A stretch of DNA of 64,000 nucleotides from CAZCJU01 sp964562175. GTDB lineage: Bacteria; Bacillota; Clostridia; Oscillospirales; CAG-272. The stretch is taken from positions 19,594 through 83,593 of the forward strand of contig CAZLRV010000010.1 in assembly GCA_964562175.1 (NCBI GenBank), given 5' to 3'. A program made the position numbers and the translations under genes. The notes under the pieces were generated by a model. The model was given only the letters and a program-made list of their open reading frames with translations. It was not told where the DNA came from and made no database searches. The first letter of the stretch is position 1. Each line of letters starts with the position of its first letter. Shown here one piece after another: positions 25,658 to 34,634 of the stretch.

Positions 25658-25686
25658 TTGACAATCGGGCGAGGGTCTTGTATAAT
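25658..25686 (+). promoter_or_regulatory. Promoter of the miaA-tldD-pmbA operon
   Basis: Consensus TTGACA (25658-25663) and TATAAT (25681-25686) with a 17-base spacer; the start codon follows 40 bases later. The best sigma-A match in the window. Confidence 0.85.
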
Positions 25687-25726
25687 ATTTGTATATGGGT
25701 ATAACGATATGCGGTCGGAGGGACGA

Positions 25727-26671
25727 ATGGAAAAAATAATATCTGTCTGCGGCCCTACGGCTTCGGGAAAAAGCGCACTGGCACTTGAGCTGTGCCGTCA
25801 CTTTGACGGTGAGCTTATCTCCTGCGACAGTATGCAGGTATACAAATATCTCGATATCGGCACCGCAAAGCCGAGTGCGGACGAACAAGCCGAAATAAAG
25901 CATCATATGATCGATGTCTTTATGCCGTGGGAGGATTGCAGCTGCGGCGAATATGCGAAAAGAGCCAGGGGTTGCATAAAGGATGTTCTCATTCGCAATA
26001 AAATGCCCGTTCTCTGCGGCGGCACGGGGCTTTATCTCAATGCCATAGTAAATAATCTCGATACTTGCCCCTCAAAATGTGACGAGGAGCTTCGACGTAC
26101 CCTGCTTGAGAAAGATAAGCACGAGCTGTGGTCAATGCTTAAAGAGATCGACCCGGACTCCGCCGAGTCCATACACGAAAACAATGTTAAGAGAGTCGTG
26201 CGTGCAATTGAGATATATCATACTGCGGGTATGACAAAAACAGAGCTTGATGCAAAACAGCGAGCAAGCAAGCCCGAATTCGATGTGATAAACGTAATAT
26301 TGGATTTTGAGGATCGCGAGCATTTATATGGCAAAATAGACCGCAGGTGCGAGCAAATGCTTGACGGCGGGCTTATCGACGAGATACGCCGCTTGCTTGA
26401 ATGCGGCTCTTTGATAGAAGGTTCGACGGCATATCAAGCCATAGGATACAAAGAATTCATCTCATATCTGCGTGGCGAGGTCTCATATGATGAGGCGGTC
26501 ACCACATTCAAGCAGGCAACGAGAAATTACGCAAAGCGTCAAATAACATGGTTTAAAAAAACAGACGGCTTGAGATTCAAGGTAGATACTTATTCGTCGT
26601 TTGAGAAGCTGAGGGACGAGGTCATAAAACAGCTTTCGTCCGTGCTTACACCGATGGAGGAAACTGTATGA
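25727..26671 (+). CDS. miaA: tRNA dimethylallyltransferase MiaA
   Basis: Adds a dimethylallyl group to A37 of tRNAs that read UNN codons. The ATG at 25727 follows CGGAGGG; 314 aa is the normal length. The P-loop GPTASGKS is at residues 9-16, followed by the family motif DSMQVYKYLDIGTAKP and the central GGTGLYLNA. The C-terminal part contains STAYQAIGYKE and the ATRNYAKRQITWFK tail typical of MiaA. Its last four bases overlap the start of tldD (ATGA), so the two are translationally coupled. Confidence 0.97.
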   Translation: MEKIISVCGPTASGKSALALELCRHFDGELISCDSMQVYKYLDIGTAKPSADEQAEIKHHMIDVFMPWEDCSCGEYAKRARGCIKDVLIRNKMPVLCGGTGLYLNAIVNNLDTCPSKCDEELRRTLLEKDKHELWSMLKEIDPDSAESIHENNVKRVVRAIEIYHTAGMTKTELDAKQRASKPEFDVINVILDFEDREHLYGKIDRRCEQMLDGGLIDEIRRLLECGSLIEGSTAYQAIGYKEFISYLRGEVSYDEAVTTFKQATRNYAKRQITWFKKTDGLRFKVDTYSSFEKLRDEVIKQLSSVLTPMEETV

Positions 26672-28053
26672 TAAAAAAGGAATTATGTGAAAAGGTTCTC
26701 GCCCGTGCCATGTGCAGTGGTGCGGACTATGCGGAGATATACGCCGAGGACAAGACCTCGTCATCTATATCCATGATAGCTTCATGCGTTGAAAACGCAG
26801 TATCGGGACGTGACAGAGGTGTCGGAATAAGAATATTTTCAAAAACGAATTGCGTGTACGTATACGGCAACGATATGAGCGAGGACGGGCTTATCTCCCT
26901 TGCCGCACGAGCGGCGGATGCGCTCGGACAATGCCGTGGATGCAACACGGATATGGTTCTCTGCGAAAAACGCTTTGAGCCTGTATGCGATATTGTGATA
27001 CCGAATTCGAGCGTTGATATAAAAAGAAAGACGGAGCTTCTTAAGACGGGGTATTTTGCCGCACTTGATTATTCAAGTGAAATAAAGCAGGTGCGTGCCT
27101 CCCTCGCTCTGAGTGAAAAGGATGTGCTTGTGGCAAACAGCGACGGTGTATACGGCTCCGACAGGCGTTCGTATTGCCGTGTCGTTATAAACGCCGTCGC
27201 ATCCGACGGTACGGAAAATCAATCCGGACTTTTCTCTCCCGGCTCACACAGCGGTTGGGAATTTGTCGAGGGGCTTGATATGGTAACGGGCGGGCGTGAG
27301 GCCTCACGGCGTGCCGTGACCATGCTCAATGCCGACAAATGTCCGTCCGGCTTAATGCCCGTAATAATGGGCAACGGCTTCGGCGGTGTCATTTTCCATG
27401 AGGCGTGCGGTCATTCGCTTGAAGCGACCTCGGTTGGCAAGGGCAATTCCGTTTTTTGCGGAAAGCTCGGCGAGCGTATAGCCTCGGAAAAGGTAACCGC
27501 TTACGATGACGGAACGCTGGTGAATGCTTGGGGCAGTCTTTCCATGAGCGATGAGGGCGAGAAGCCTCAAAAGATATTGCTTATCGAAAACGGTATCTTG
27601 AAAAATTATATGATAGACAAATTAGGCTCACGGCGTATGAATATGCCTCAGACGGGCAGCGGTCGCCGTCAAAGCTATGAATATGCCCCCACATCACGTA
27701 TGACAAATACCTATATAGCGTGCGGTAACGACAGCTTTGAGGATATGCTTTCATCCGTCGATTGCGGACTTTATGCGGCAAATATGGGCGGCGGCTCTGT
27801 AGACCCCGTAACCGGAGAATTCAATTTTGCGGTAGTCGAGGGCTATATGATACGAGGCGGCAAAATAGCGGAGCCTGTACGAGGTGCGACTCTTATCGGT
27901 AAGGGAAGCGAGATATTAAACGATATCTACATGGTATCAAACGACCTTGAGCTGGCACAGGGTATGTGCGGCTCATCATCCGGCTCAATTCCCACAAACG
28001 TCGGTCAGCCTACGATCGCCGTGAGAAAGATACTTGTAGGCGGCGAGGGCTGA
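26668..28053 (+). CDS. tldD: TldD-like metalloprotease subunit
   Basis: With its partner PmbA/TldE this forms a heterodimeric zinc protease that cleaves unfolded peptides and, in other bacteria, matures ribosomally made peptides such as microcin B17. The 461-aa product has the HExxxH metal motif (H244, E245, H249 in HEACGH) and a C-terminal MCGSSSGS region that supplies a further Cys ligand in the family. The start has GGAGG upstream within miaA. The metal motif identifies this as the active TldD subunit. Confidence 0.93.
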   Translation: MIKKELCEKVLARAMCSGADYAEIYAEDKTSSSISMIASCVENAVSGRDRGVGIRIFSKTNCVYVYGNDMSEDGLISLAARAADALGQCRGCNTDMVLCEKRFEPVCDIVIPNSSVDIKRKTELLKTGYFAALDYSSEIKQVRASLALSEKDVLVANSDGVYGSDRRSYCRVVINAVASDGTENQSGLFSPGSHSGWEFVEGLDMVTGGREASRRAVTMLNADKCPSGLMPVIMGNGFGGVIFHEACGHSLEATSVGKGNSVFCGKLGERIASEKVTAYDDGTLVNAWGSLSMSDEGEKPQKILLIENGILKNYMIDKLGSRRMNMPQTGSGRRQSYEYAPTSRMTNTYIACGNDSFEDMLSSVDCGLYAANMGGGSVDPVTGEFNFAVVEGYMIRGGKIAEPVRGATLIGKGSEILNDIYMVSNDLELAQGMCGSSSGSIPTNVGQPTIAVRKILVGGEG

Positions 28054-28066
28054 AGGAGGAAATATC

Positions 28067-29431
28067 ATGAATAAAGAACAAGTACTCTCCTATTGCACCG
28101 AGCTTGACAAGCACGCCAAAAAAACGGGCTGTGAATATGAGATATACGCAATGGTAGGCGACAGCTTTTCCGTCACGGTTATGGGCGGGGAGATAGAGGA
28201 CTACCGTGTAAACGATTATGTGGGAATTTCATTCAGAATAAAAAAAGACGGCAAAATGGGTTATTGCTCCACCACCTCGGCCGATCCGGACGGTATCGAC
28301 TCACTTATCAAAGAAGCGATATCGAACGCATCCGTTATTGAGAGCAAGGACGAGCAATTTATATTTGCAGGCTCGGAAAAATACGAGTATCCCATGGTAT
28401 ACAGTCCCGAAGCGGATAAGATCAAGCCGTCGGAGAAGATAGAGATAGCGCATCGGCTTGAGCGTGCCGCACTTGAAAAAGACAAGCGGATAATAAGAAC
28501 GATGGGAGCTGTGGTCTTCACCGAGTCGGGCGTGCGTATTATCAAAAATTCGTGGGGACTTTCGCTCAGCGAAGACTCAAATATAATAGGTGCTTATGTA
28601 ATACCCATCGCCTCGGACGGCGAAAGCATGAATTCGGGTATGGGTTACAGAGTCGGTTGGTCAATAGACGATATAGACATTGACGGGATCGTAAACGACG
28701 CTTGTGAGGAAGCGATAGATTTTTGTTCCGCAGGCTCTTGCACAGGCGGCGGAATGAAGGTGATATTGAGGGCTTCGGCGATGTGCGAGCTGCTCGGTAC
28801 GTTTTTACCCGTTTTTTCCTCGGACAACACGCAAAGAGGCTTGTCAATGCTTGAGGGCAAGGAGGGCGAGCTTATCGCCGGCGAGTGCGTTACGATCATT
28901 GACGATGCTTTGCTTGATCACGGCTACGGTTCACGAGCCTTTGACAGCGAGGGCGTTGCCTCTCAAAGAAACGTAATAGTCGAAAACGGTGTATTGAAAA
29001 CGCTTTTGTACAATCTCAAGACCGCAAATAAAGCGGGTGTTAAGTCAACTGCCAATGCAAGCAAGGGCTCTTATTCTTCCCCTATCGGAATATCGGGCAC
29101 CAATTTTATGATCACCCCCTCGGATACTTCGCTTGATGAGCTTATGCAAAAAGCCGAGTGCGGTATTATGATAACCTCGCTTGAGGGTCTGCACTCCGGT
29201 GCAAACGCCGTAACGGGAGATTTTTCGCTCTCCGCAAAGGGATATCTTATAGAGGGCGGCAAAAAGGGACGTGCGGTAACGGGCGTTACGATATCGGGCA
29301 ACTTCTACACTCTGCTGAAAAATATAGAGTGTGTCGGCTCGGATATGAAGCACGACCCGTTCGGTACCTCGGTATCCTCCCCGTCCGTGTTGCTTAACGA
29401 GCCTATGTCCGTATCGGGCGGAGGTGAGTAA
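28067..29431 (+). CDS. pmbA: PmbA/TldE-like subunit of the TldD/E protease
   Basis: 454 aa and homologous to the preceding gene, but without HExxxH, as expected for the non-catalytic TldE/PmbA partner. The order tldD-pmbA with a 13-bp gap and AAGGAGG before the ATG supports equal production of both halves. No peptide precursor is evident next to them, so a housekeeping proteolysis role is more likely than peptide maturation. Confidence 0.9.
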   Translation: MNKEQVLSYCTELDKHAKKTGCEYEIYAMVGDSFSVTVMGGEIEDYRVNDYVGISFRIKKDGKMGYCSTTSADPDGIDSLIKEAISNASVIESKDEQFIFAGSEKYEYPMVYSPEADKIKPSEKIEIAHRLERAALEKDKRIIRTMGAVVFTESGVRIIKNSWGLSLSEDSNIIGAYVIPIASDGESMNSGMGYRVGWSIDDIDIDGIVNDACEEAIDFCSAGSCTGGGMKVILRASAMCELLGTFLPVFSSDNTQRGLSMLEGKEGELIAGECVTIIDDALLDHGYGSRAFDSEGVASQRNVIVENGVLKTLLYNLKTANKAGVKSTANASKGSYSSPIGISGTNFMITPSDTSLDELMQKAECGIMITSLEGLHSGANAVTGDFSLSAKGYLIEGGKKGRAVTGVTISGNFYTLLKNIECVGSDMKHDPFGTSVSSPSVLLNEPMSVSGGGE

Positions 29432-29432
29432 G

Positions 29433-30149
29433 GTGACAGACGAGGAAAAACGCACCATCAAGGACAATATAGAGCGAGTACGGGAAAATATCGAAAAGCA
29501 CCGTGACCGTTCGCTTTACGACGGCGATATCACGCTGATGTGTGCGACAAAGACGGTAGACGCCGAAAAAATAGCTTATGCGGTAAACGAATGCGGTATA
29601 AAGGCTATCGGAGAAAATCATGTTCAGGAGCTTATGGCAAAATACGACGATATCGGAGCTTTGCCGTGCCAAATTCATTTTATCGGCTCACTTCAAACAA
29701 ACAAGGTCAAATATATCGTCCCGAGGGTATGCCTTATCCACTCCGTTGACAGCGTAAGGCTTGCCGAACAAATAGACAAGCGTTCGTCGATGTGCGGCGT
29801 GGTAAGCGATGTGTTGCTCGAATACAACAGCGGACACGAGGAAAACAAGGGCGGTATACTCTATGAGAATTTTGAGGAAATTTATAATAAAATTTCTTCT
29901 TTTGGCAATATAAGGATAAAAGGACTCATGACAATGGCTCCCGTATGTGAAAATAAATCGGATTATGAGAAATATTTTTCACAAACTTATCGCATTTTTA
30001 TTGACTTTTTCAAAAATATGAGCCATAATATAGATAAGCCCGTCTTGTCGATGGGAATGTCCGACAGCTATATGCAAGCGGTAAGCTGCGGTGCGACAAT
30101 GGTTCGCGTCGGGTCGGCAATATTCGGAAAAAGAAGTTATAATAAATAA
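29433..30149 (+). CDS. YggS/YlmE-type PLP homeostasis protein
   Basis: PLP-binding fold III protein with a role in vitamin B6 and amino-acid homeostasis. The GTG at 29433 is 8 bases after GGAGG and one base after the pmbA stop; a GTG at 29424 would overlap the ribosome binding site. The 238-aa product has PLP-lysine K40 in MCATKTV, the family GENHVQEL motif, and the phosphate-binding end SMGMSDSYMQAVSCGATMVRVGSAIFG. It sits 20 bp before sepF, matching the ylmE-ylmF order of other Firmicutes. Confidence 0.93.
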   Translation: MTDEEKRTIKDNIERVRENIEKHRDRSLYDGDITLMCATKTVDAEKIAYAVNECGIKAIGENHVQELMAKYDDIGALPCQIHFIGSLQTNKVKYIVPRVCLIHSVDSVRLAEQIDKRSSMCGVVSDVLLEYNSGHEENKGGILYENFEEIYNKISSFGNIRIKGLMTMAPVCENKSDYEKYFSQTYRIFIDFFKNMSHNIDKPVLSMGMSDSYMQAVSCGATMVRVGSAIFGKRSYNK

Positions 30150-30169
30150 TATCAAAGGAGATTTATAAA

Positions 30170-30670
30170 ATGGGATTTTTAGACAAATTTCAAAAGTTCA
30201 GTCAGACCTTTTCGGGTGATGACGATGAAATGATGGAGAACGATTACGAAAATGAGGAGGATTACGAATACGGATATGAGGAGGAGAAGCCCCGTCCCAA
30301 GGTTGAAGCAAAGCCTCAACCCGTAAAGGACAAGGCACCCGCTTACGGTAATATTCGTTTTTCGGAGAATAATATGGCACCCGGTATGAACATAACGGTA
30401 GTAAGACCCGAGGCGTATGAGTCATCGGGACAAATTGCGGAGAGTCTGCTCGGCGGCTCGACCGTTATACTCAATCTTGAGGCAACGAACAAGGAGACCG
30501 CAAAGAGAATACTCGACTTTTTGTCGGGCGTTGTATTCTCCATTCAGGGTCACATTGAAGCGGTTACGAACAATACATATGTCGTAACACCCAAGGATGC
30601 ATCCATATCGAGCAAGTCGCTTGCGACGGAGGATGATGCAAAGAAAGAAGCATTATACGACGAGGAATAA
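30170..30670 (+). CDS. sepF: Cell division protein SepF
   Basis: Membrane anchor and bundler of FtsZ in Gram-positives. The 166-aa product has a short N-terminal membrane-targeting helix (MGFLDKFQKFSQ), a long acidic linker, and the C-terminal SepF domain beginning at about residue 70 with VVRPEAYESSGQIAESLLGG and ending with the DFLSGVVFSIQGHI core. AAAGGAG precedes the ATG. Neighbours YggS upstream and DivIVA downstream are the usual ylm cluster. Confidence 0.95.
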   Translation: MGFLDKFQKFSQTFSGDDDEMMENDYENEEDYEYGYEEEKPRPKVEAKPQPVKDKAPAYGNIRFSENNMAPGMNITVVRPEAYESSGQIAESLLGGSTVILNLEATNKETAKRILDFLSGVVFSIQGHIEAVTNNTYVVTPKDASISSKSLATEDDAKKEALYDEE

Positions 30671-30727
30671 ACCGAGTCAAGCGTGCTTTTCGACATCTGT
30701 CAGTGCATTGCCAATTTTTACCATTAA

Positions 30728-30751
30728 ACCGTCTTGACGGACGGTTCTTTT
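30728..30751 (+). terminator. Weak terminator-like hairpin after sepF
   Basis: ACCGTC (30728-30733) pairs with GACGGT (30740-30745), followed by TCTTTTGG. The stem is short and the T-run is interrupted, so some transcription may continue into divIVA. Confidence 0.5.
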
Positions 30752-30788
30752 GGCGTGCAAAAATTTATTTATATTAAGGTGAGATATA

Positions 30789-31508
30789 ATGCTTTCATCG
30801 CAAGATATTAAAAACAAGACCTTTAATCGGGCAATACGAGGTTATAACCCCGAAGAGGTTGACAGCTATATCGAATTTCTCGGTGACAAATTCGAGGATC
30901 TTTACAGAGAAAACCGAGAGCTTGAGTACAAGCTCAAGGCTTTGACCGAGCAAAACGCCGAGAAAAACGAGGGCGACGACATAAAGCAGACGCTTCTGCT
31001 TGCGCAAAAGGCGGCTGAAAGAATAACGTCGGATGCGGAGAAAAAGGCTCAACTCCTTTACGATTCGGCAAAAGAAAACACCGACAAGGTCTTGACCGAA
31101 TTTCGCGAAAAAATCGCCACCGAGGCTATAGCATACAAAAAGCTCAAGGAGTGTGTCGAGGAGCTTAAGGAATCCATTTACGGAATATACAGAAAGAATC
31201 TTGAAAAAATAGAGGAGATCTCTCCCAGGTGCGAGGGCGAGGCTTCGCTTTGCGAGCCGGAGATCGCCGAGTATATCAAAATGGCAGTTGACGGCATGAA
31301 GGAAAGAATATCATTATCCGAGCAGGGCGAGGAGAGCGAGGAGAATGCTCCATACGCTCACCGAGAAGCAACGGATATGCCGGCACGGAAATTCAGAATT
31401 GTAAGCGTTAAGGACACGATAAAAGAGCTTAACAAAAAAATGCTTGACGGCACTGCGGACATATCGCCCGATGGTGAGGGCGGCGAGGACAGCGGCAATG
31501 AAGAATAA
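30789..31508 (+). CDS. divIVA: DivIVA-domain protein
   Basis: 239-aa coiled-coil protein that recognises curved membrane at poles and septa. The N-terminal DivIVA domain has the signature FNRAIRGYNPEEVDSYIEFL (residues 13-32), followed by coiled coil to about residue 130 and a variable acidic tail. AAGGTGAG lies before the ATG. The C-terminus overlaps the start of lspA by 11 bases. Confidence 0.9.
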   Translation: MLSSQDIKNKTFNRAIRGYNPEEVDSYIEFLGDKFEDLYRENRELEYKLKALTEQNAEKNEGDDIKQTLLLAQKAAERITSDAEKKAQLLYDSAKENTDKVLTEFREKIATEAIAYKKLKECVEELKESIYGIYRKNLEKIEEISPRCEGEASLCEPEIAEYIKMAVDGMKERISLSEQGEESEENAPYAHREATDMPARKFRIVSVKDTIKELNKKMLDGTADISPDGEGGEDSGNEE

Positions 31509-32016
31509 AAAAATAAAGCCGTTTTTAATTTATCTTGCCGTTTCCGTCCTCTGCGTTCTGCTCGATCTGCTGACTAAGCATTTTGCGGTAAAGCATCTCA
31601 AGGGCGGCGAGGACATTCGAATACTTCCCCACCTCATCAATCTCACCTATGTTGAAAACCGAGGTGCGGCATGGGGAATGCTCGCCGACAAGCGGTGGGT
31701 ATTTATGGTAATATCAAGCATTGCGATAGTTCTCATGATATTTATTATGTATAAATTCGCCGATCAATCAAAGGGCTTTTGCATACCGCTTTCGCTTATC
31801 GTCGGCGGCGGTATCGGAAATATGATAGACCGTGTATTTAAGGGCTATGTAGTGGATTTTCTGCAATTTGACTTTTTCAAGAGCTTTCCCGTTTTCAACG
31901 TTGCCGACTCCTTCATTACGGTAAGCTCGTTTGCCGTTTGCATTTATCTTATCTTTTTCGACAAAACGATACTTGCCGACAAAAAGGCGCAGAGCGATGC
32001 GGATAACAACGGATAA
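31498..32016 (+). CDS. lspA: Lipoprotein signal peptidase (signal peptidase II)
   Basis: Membrane aspartyl protease that cleaves lipoprotein signal peptides after lipid attachment. The ATG at 31498 gives 172 aa and four membrane segments; an upstream in-frame start would sit deep in divIVA. The catalytic aspartates are D111 in GNMIDR and D137 in NVADSF, with the conserved NRGAAWG at 54-60. It overlaps both neighbours, which indicates translational coupling. Confidence 0.96.
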   Translation: MKNKKIKPFLIYLAVSVLCVLLDLLTKHFAVKHLKGGEDIRILPHLINLTYVENRGAAWGMLADKRWVFMVISSIAIVLMIFIMYKFADQSKGFCIPLSLIVGGGIGNMIDRVFKGYVVDFLQFDFFKSFPVFNVADSFITVSSFAVCIYLIFFDKTILADKKAQSDADNNG

Positions 32017-32917
32017 AGCGGGCTACAGGCTTGACAGTGTATCCTCAGAGCTGTTTGACATATCAAGGTCTTACGCCGCTGTCATGATCGAGCAGGGCAG
32101 AATAACGGTAAACGGTAAAGGCTCAAGCAAAAATTACAAGGTCAAAGCAGATGACGAGCTTCAATTCTCCCCACCCGAGGCGATACCGGCAAACGCACAG
32201 CCGGAGGATATAGACATTGAAATAGTGTACGAAGACGAGCAGCTTGCGGTGGTAAACAAGCCGAAGGGCATGGTGGTACACCCCGCTCCGGGCAATTATA
32301 CCGGCACGCTCGTATCGGCTCTGCTGTATAAAATGGACGGCAGGCTCTCGGGCATAAACGGTGTAATACGTCCGGGAATAGTTCACAGGATAGACAAGGA
32401 CACCTCCGGACTGTTAGTCGTGGCAAAGACGGACGATGCTCACGAGGGACTTGCCCTACAGATAAAAGAGCATAGCTTTTTAAGAGAGTATCAGGCAATT
32501 GCCCTTGGTCATTTCAAAGAGCCTCGAGGCGTTGTCGATAAGCCTATAGGTCGTCATCCCAAGGACAGAATAAAGATGGCGGTAGTTGACAAAAATTCGA
32601 AAAACGCCGTAACGGAATACTCCGTGATATCGGAATATGACAGCTGGTCACATATTTCCTGCAAGCTTCAAACGGGGCGAACGCATCAAATACGCGTGCA
32701 TATGTCTTCGATAGGTCATCCGCTTATGGGCGATACGCTTTACGGCGGCGGCAAAACGAAATTCGAGAAAGCAAACGAGAGCATTCTCCAAGGTCAATGC
32801 CTACACGCAAAGACGATAGGCTTTGTGCATCCTCTGACCGGTGAAAATATGTTTTTCGATTCGCCTCTGCCGGACTACTTTACAGCCATGTTAGACAAGC
32901 TGAAAAAAACAACATAA
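31997..32917 (+). CDS. RluD-family 23S rRNA pseudouridine synthase
   Basis: 306-aa pseudouridine synthase. The ATG at 31997 lies within the end of lspA, as in many lspA-rluD pairs. An S4 RNA-binding domain (residues about 8-60) precedes the catalytic domain. The signature HRIDKDTSGL places the catalytic aspartate at D133. The KLQTGRTHQIRVH motif follows near 220. The RluD type (large-subunit positions 1911/1915/1917) is likely from architecture, but RluC-like specificity cannot be excluded. Confidence 0.92.
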   Translation: MRITTDKAGYRLDSVSSELFDISRSYAAVMIEQGRITVNGKGSSKNYKVKADDELQFSPPEAIPANAQPEDIDIEIVYEDEQLAVVNKPKGMVVHPAPGNYTGTLVSALLYKMDGRLSGINGVIRPGIVHRIDKDTSGLLVVAKTDDAHEGLALQIKEHSFLREYQAIALGHFKEPRGVVDKPIGRHPKDRIKMAVVDKNSKNAVTEYSVISEYDSWSHISCKLQTGRTHQIRVHMSSIGHPLMGDTLYGGGKTKFEKANESILQGQCLHAKTIGFVHPLTGENMFFDSPLPDYFTAMLDKLKKTT

Positions 32918-32920
32918 TAT

Positions 32921-32954
32921 AAGCCCGAGCGTTTTAAGGCGTTCGGGCTTTGTG
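32921..32954 (+). terminator. Intrinsic terminator of divIVA-lspA-rluD
   Basis: AAGCCCGAGCG pairs with CGTTCGGGCTT (one G-U pair), followed by TGTGTTATT. It sits between two convergent genes and may act on both. Confidence 0.75.
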
Positions 32955-33557
32955 TTATTCCATTATAAGCTTTCCGAAATATTCGGGACGATGAAAATCG
33001 GGCTTTTCGGTAAGTATTTTGTTCCATGTGCCGTAATGCGGTATCTCGCATTTGTCTCCGCATTTATAGGCATTGCCTCGGAACGTGTAGCCGCTGTGCG
33101 GATCGAAGCTTTTGTAGACCTTTTTCAAAAGCTCATACGGCACGAATACATCAACTCCCCAAAGCTCGCCCTCACGCACAGGCGTAACGGCGGGAAGCAT
33201 TCCGACCATATCGAGCAACGGCACTCTGTTTGCCCTGCCCTCTCCGTAGGCTATAAGGCAAGCACCATTTGAATTGCATTCGATGTTTATATATCCGCCC
33301 TCGCCGTAGCAAGCGAAAAATTCAAGGCATGAATCGGTATAAACAGGCGACATATACCCCGTGCATTCCGCTCTCGGCTCTTTTTCACGGCAACGAAGAT
33401 ATATGAATATTCCCTCATCGGTACACGCCGCCTTGAAATACGCCTCGGGCATATAATCGCCGCCCCATGCGTATTCGTCGATCTTACCCACCTCAAGCAA
33501 TGAGGGGTCTATATCCTCGCTTGCCGAAAAGTGCTTTATCAAATACTCTTTTTTCAT
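32955..33557 (-). CDS. Carbohydrate-binding family 9-like protein
   Basis: 200-aa protein without a signal peptide, resembling the CBM9-like domain found in Clostridia: YLRCREKEPRAE, SCLEFFACYGEGGYINIECNSNGA, and the closing GNAYKCGD...HYGTWNKILTEKPDFHRPEYFGKL. Such stand-alone domains usually accompany glycan metabolism. The start overlaps the stop of the DUF3048 gene by 4 bases (ATGA). Function unknown. Confidence 0.8.
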   Translation of the reverse strand: MKKEYLIKHFSASEDIDPSLLEVGKIDEYAWGGDYMPEAYFKAACTDEGIFIYLRCREKEPRAECTGYMSPVYTDSCLEFFACYGEGGYINIECNSNGACLIAYGEGRANRVPLLDMVGMLPAVTPVREGELWGVDVFVPYELLKKVYKSFDPHSGYTFRGNAYKCGDKCEIPHYGTWNKILTEKPDFHRPEYFGKLIME

Positions 33558-34633
33558 CCGAATATTACCTTATCCTTTATTTTTGTCGAGCATACGGAAA
33601 CGAACGTCTTACCCGGGCAAAGCTTTACATCGCTTTTCCCATCCTCCTGCAAGAAACGTATCTCGCCGCCGGTGCCGATGCTCCACTTTATTTTTACATA
33701 CTTGCCGCAGCTTACAAGATAGCCGTCACCCTCCTGCAAAAGCATACCCAATTCCCCGCTCTGCTCGTCTGCGGTGTACGTATCCGCAAGCATGACAATG
33801 ACGTTTGAATAGCTGAGTTGCTCGCCGCTTGCCCCGTCTTTATGCTCCGCATCATATTGATATCGCTTGTACTCGTTGTCAAGCGTTGAGTACTTGAAGC
33901 TCGGTGCGTGGCTTGTGCTGTATTGTATCGTGACCGACGAACAGGGTGAGCCGCTTGTACGTGCCGTGTTTTCTTTTGCCGAAAACTCAAGATGATTTTT
34001 GAATGTTTCTTTATCTTGAGTAAGCTTTGATGCGCTTATCGAATTTTTGAGCATATTTCCGTCTGTCAACACGCTGTTTTCACTTCCCCGTTCGTTTTTA
34101 AGCTTCTCGTCACGTCTGAACGACGGTTCAAGCTCGCACGCAAGTGCATCTATTACCTGAATGCCGTTTTGCTTAAATATCCCGCGTGTGAAGGCGCTTG
34201 TGCCTGCCTGTACGAAGATCGCATTATGGCACTGTGAAAGCGTGTAAAGATATGAGCGTGAGTCGATTATCGGAGCAACCTCGGGCATTTTGTACAGGTC
34301 GGAATATACAGCCAAGAACCTTGTAAGCCCGCCCTCAACACTGACCTCATAGGTTATTGCCGCCTGCGACAAGCCGTATTGAGGCGATGCCGCACGGTCG
34401 TTTTTGACGACTAATGCAATGCATCTTTTGCCCGACAGCTCCTCCTCGCATTTCAGCCCCGTGAGCGGATCGTAATACATGACCTCCGGTTCCGGTGCAT
34501 CCGTTTCCGCCTCGGTCACAAGCACACTCTCCTCTTCGTTTTTGTCCGTCACATCTGTCTGTACCGCTTCACTCTTACATGACGGTGCGGCAAGCAAGAC
34601 TAAAGATAATAAGATCAAAACAGCTTTTTTCAT
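33554..34633 (-). CDS. DUF3048 (YerB-like) lipoprotein
   Basis: 359 aa with a lipoprotein signal: MKKAVLILLSLVLLAAPSC, lipid-attachment cysteine C19. An acidic linker precedes the DUF3048 domain, seen in YYDPLTGL, CIALVVKNDRAASPQYGLSQAAITYEVSVEGGLTRFLAVYSD and a later RDEKLKNE segment. YerB in Bacillus is a cell-envelope lipoprotein of unclear role. It is 1 bp from the S1-domain gene, so the two are co-expressed. Confidence 0.88.
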   Translation of the reverse strand: MKKAVLILLSLVLLAAPSCKSEAVQTDVTDKNEEESVLVTEAETDAPEPEVMYYDPLTGLKCEEELSGKRCIALVVKNDRAASPQYGLSQAAITYEVSVEGGLTRFLAVYSDLYKMPEVAPIIDSRSYLYTLSQCHNAIFVQAGTSAFTRGIFKQNGIQVIDALACELEPSFRRDEKLKNERGSENSVLTDGNMLKNSISASKLTQDKETFKNHLEFSAKENTARTSGSPCSSVTIQYSTSHAPSFKYSTLDNEYKRYQYDAEHKDGASGEQLSYSNVIVMLADTYTADEQSGELGMLLQEGDGYLVSCGKYVKIKWSIGTGGEIRFLQEDGKSDVKLCPGKTFVSVCSTKIKDKVIFG

Positions 34634-34634
34634 T

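Noticed and set aside
26668..29431. TldD/PmbA as part of a ribosomal peptide-maturation cluster
   Set aside because: No precursor peptide, cyclodehydratase or exporter lies next to them; the flanks are miaA and YggS/sepF housekeeping genes.
31931..31996. Longer start for the RluD-family gene
   Set aside because: It would read through the lspA coding sequence with no ribosome binding site; the ATG at 31997 fits the S4 domain start.
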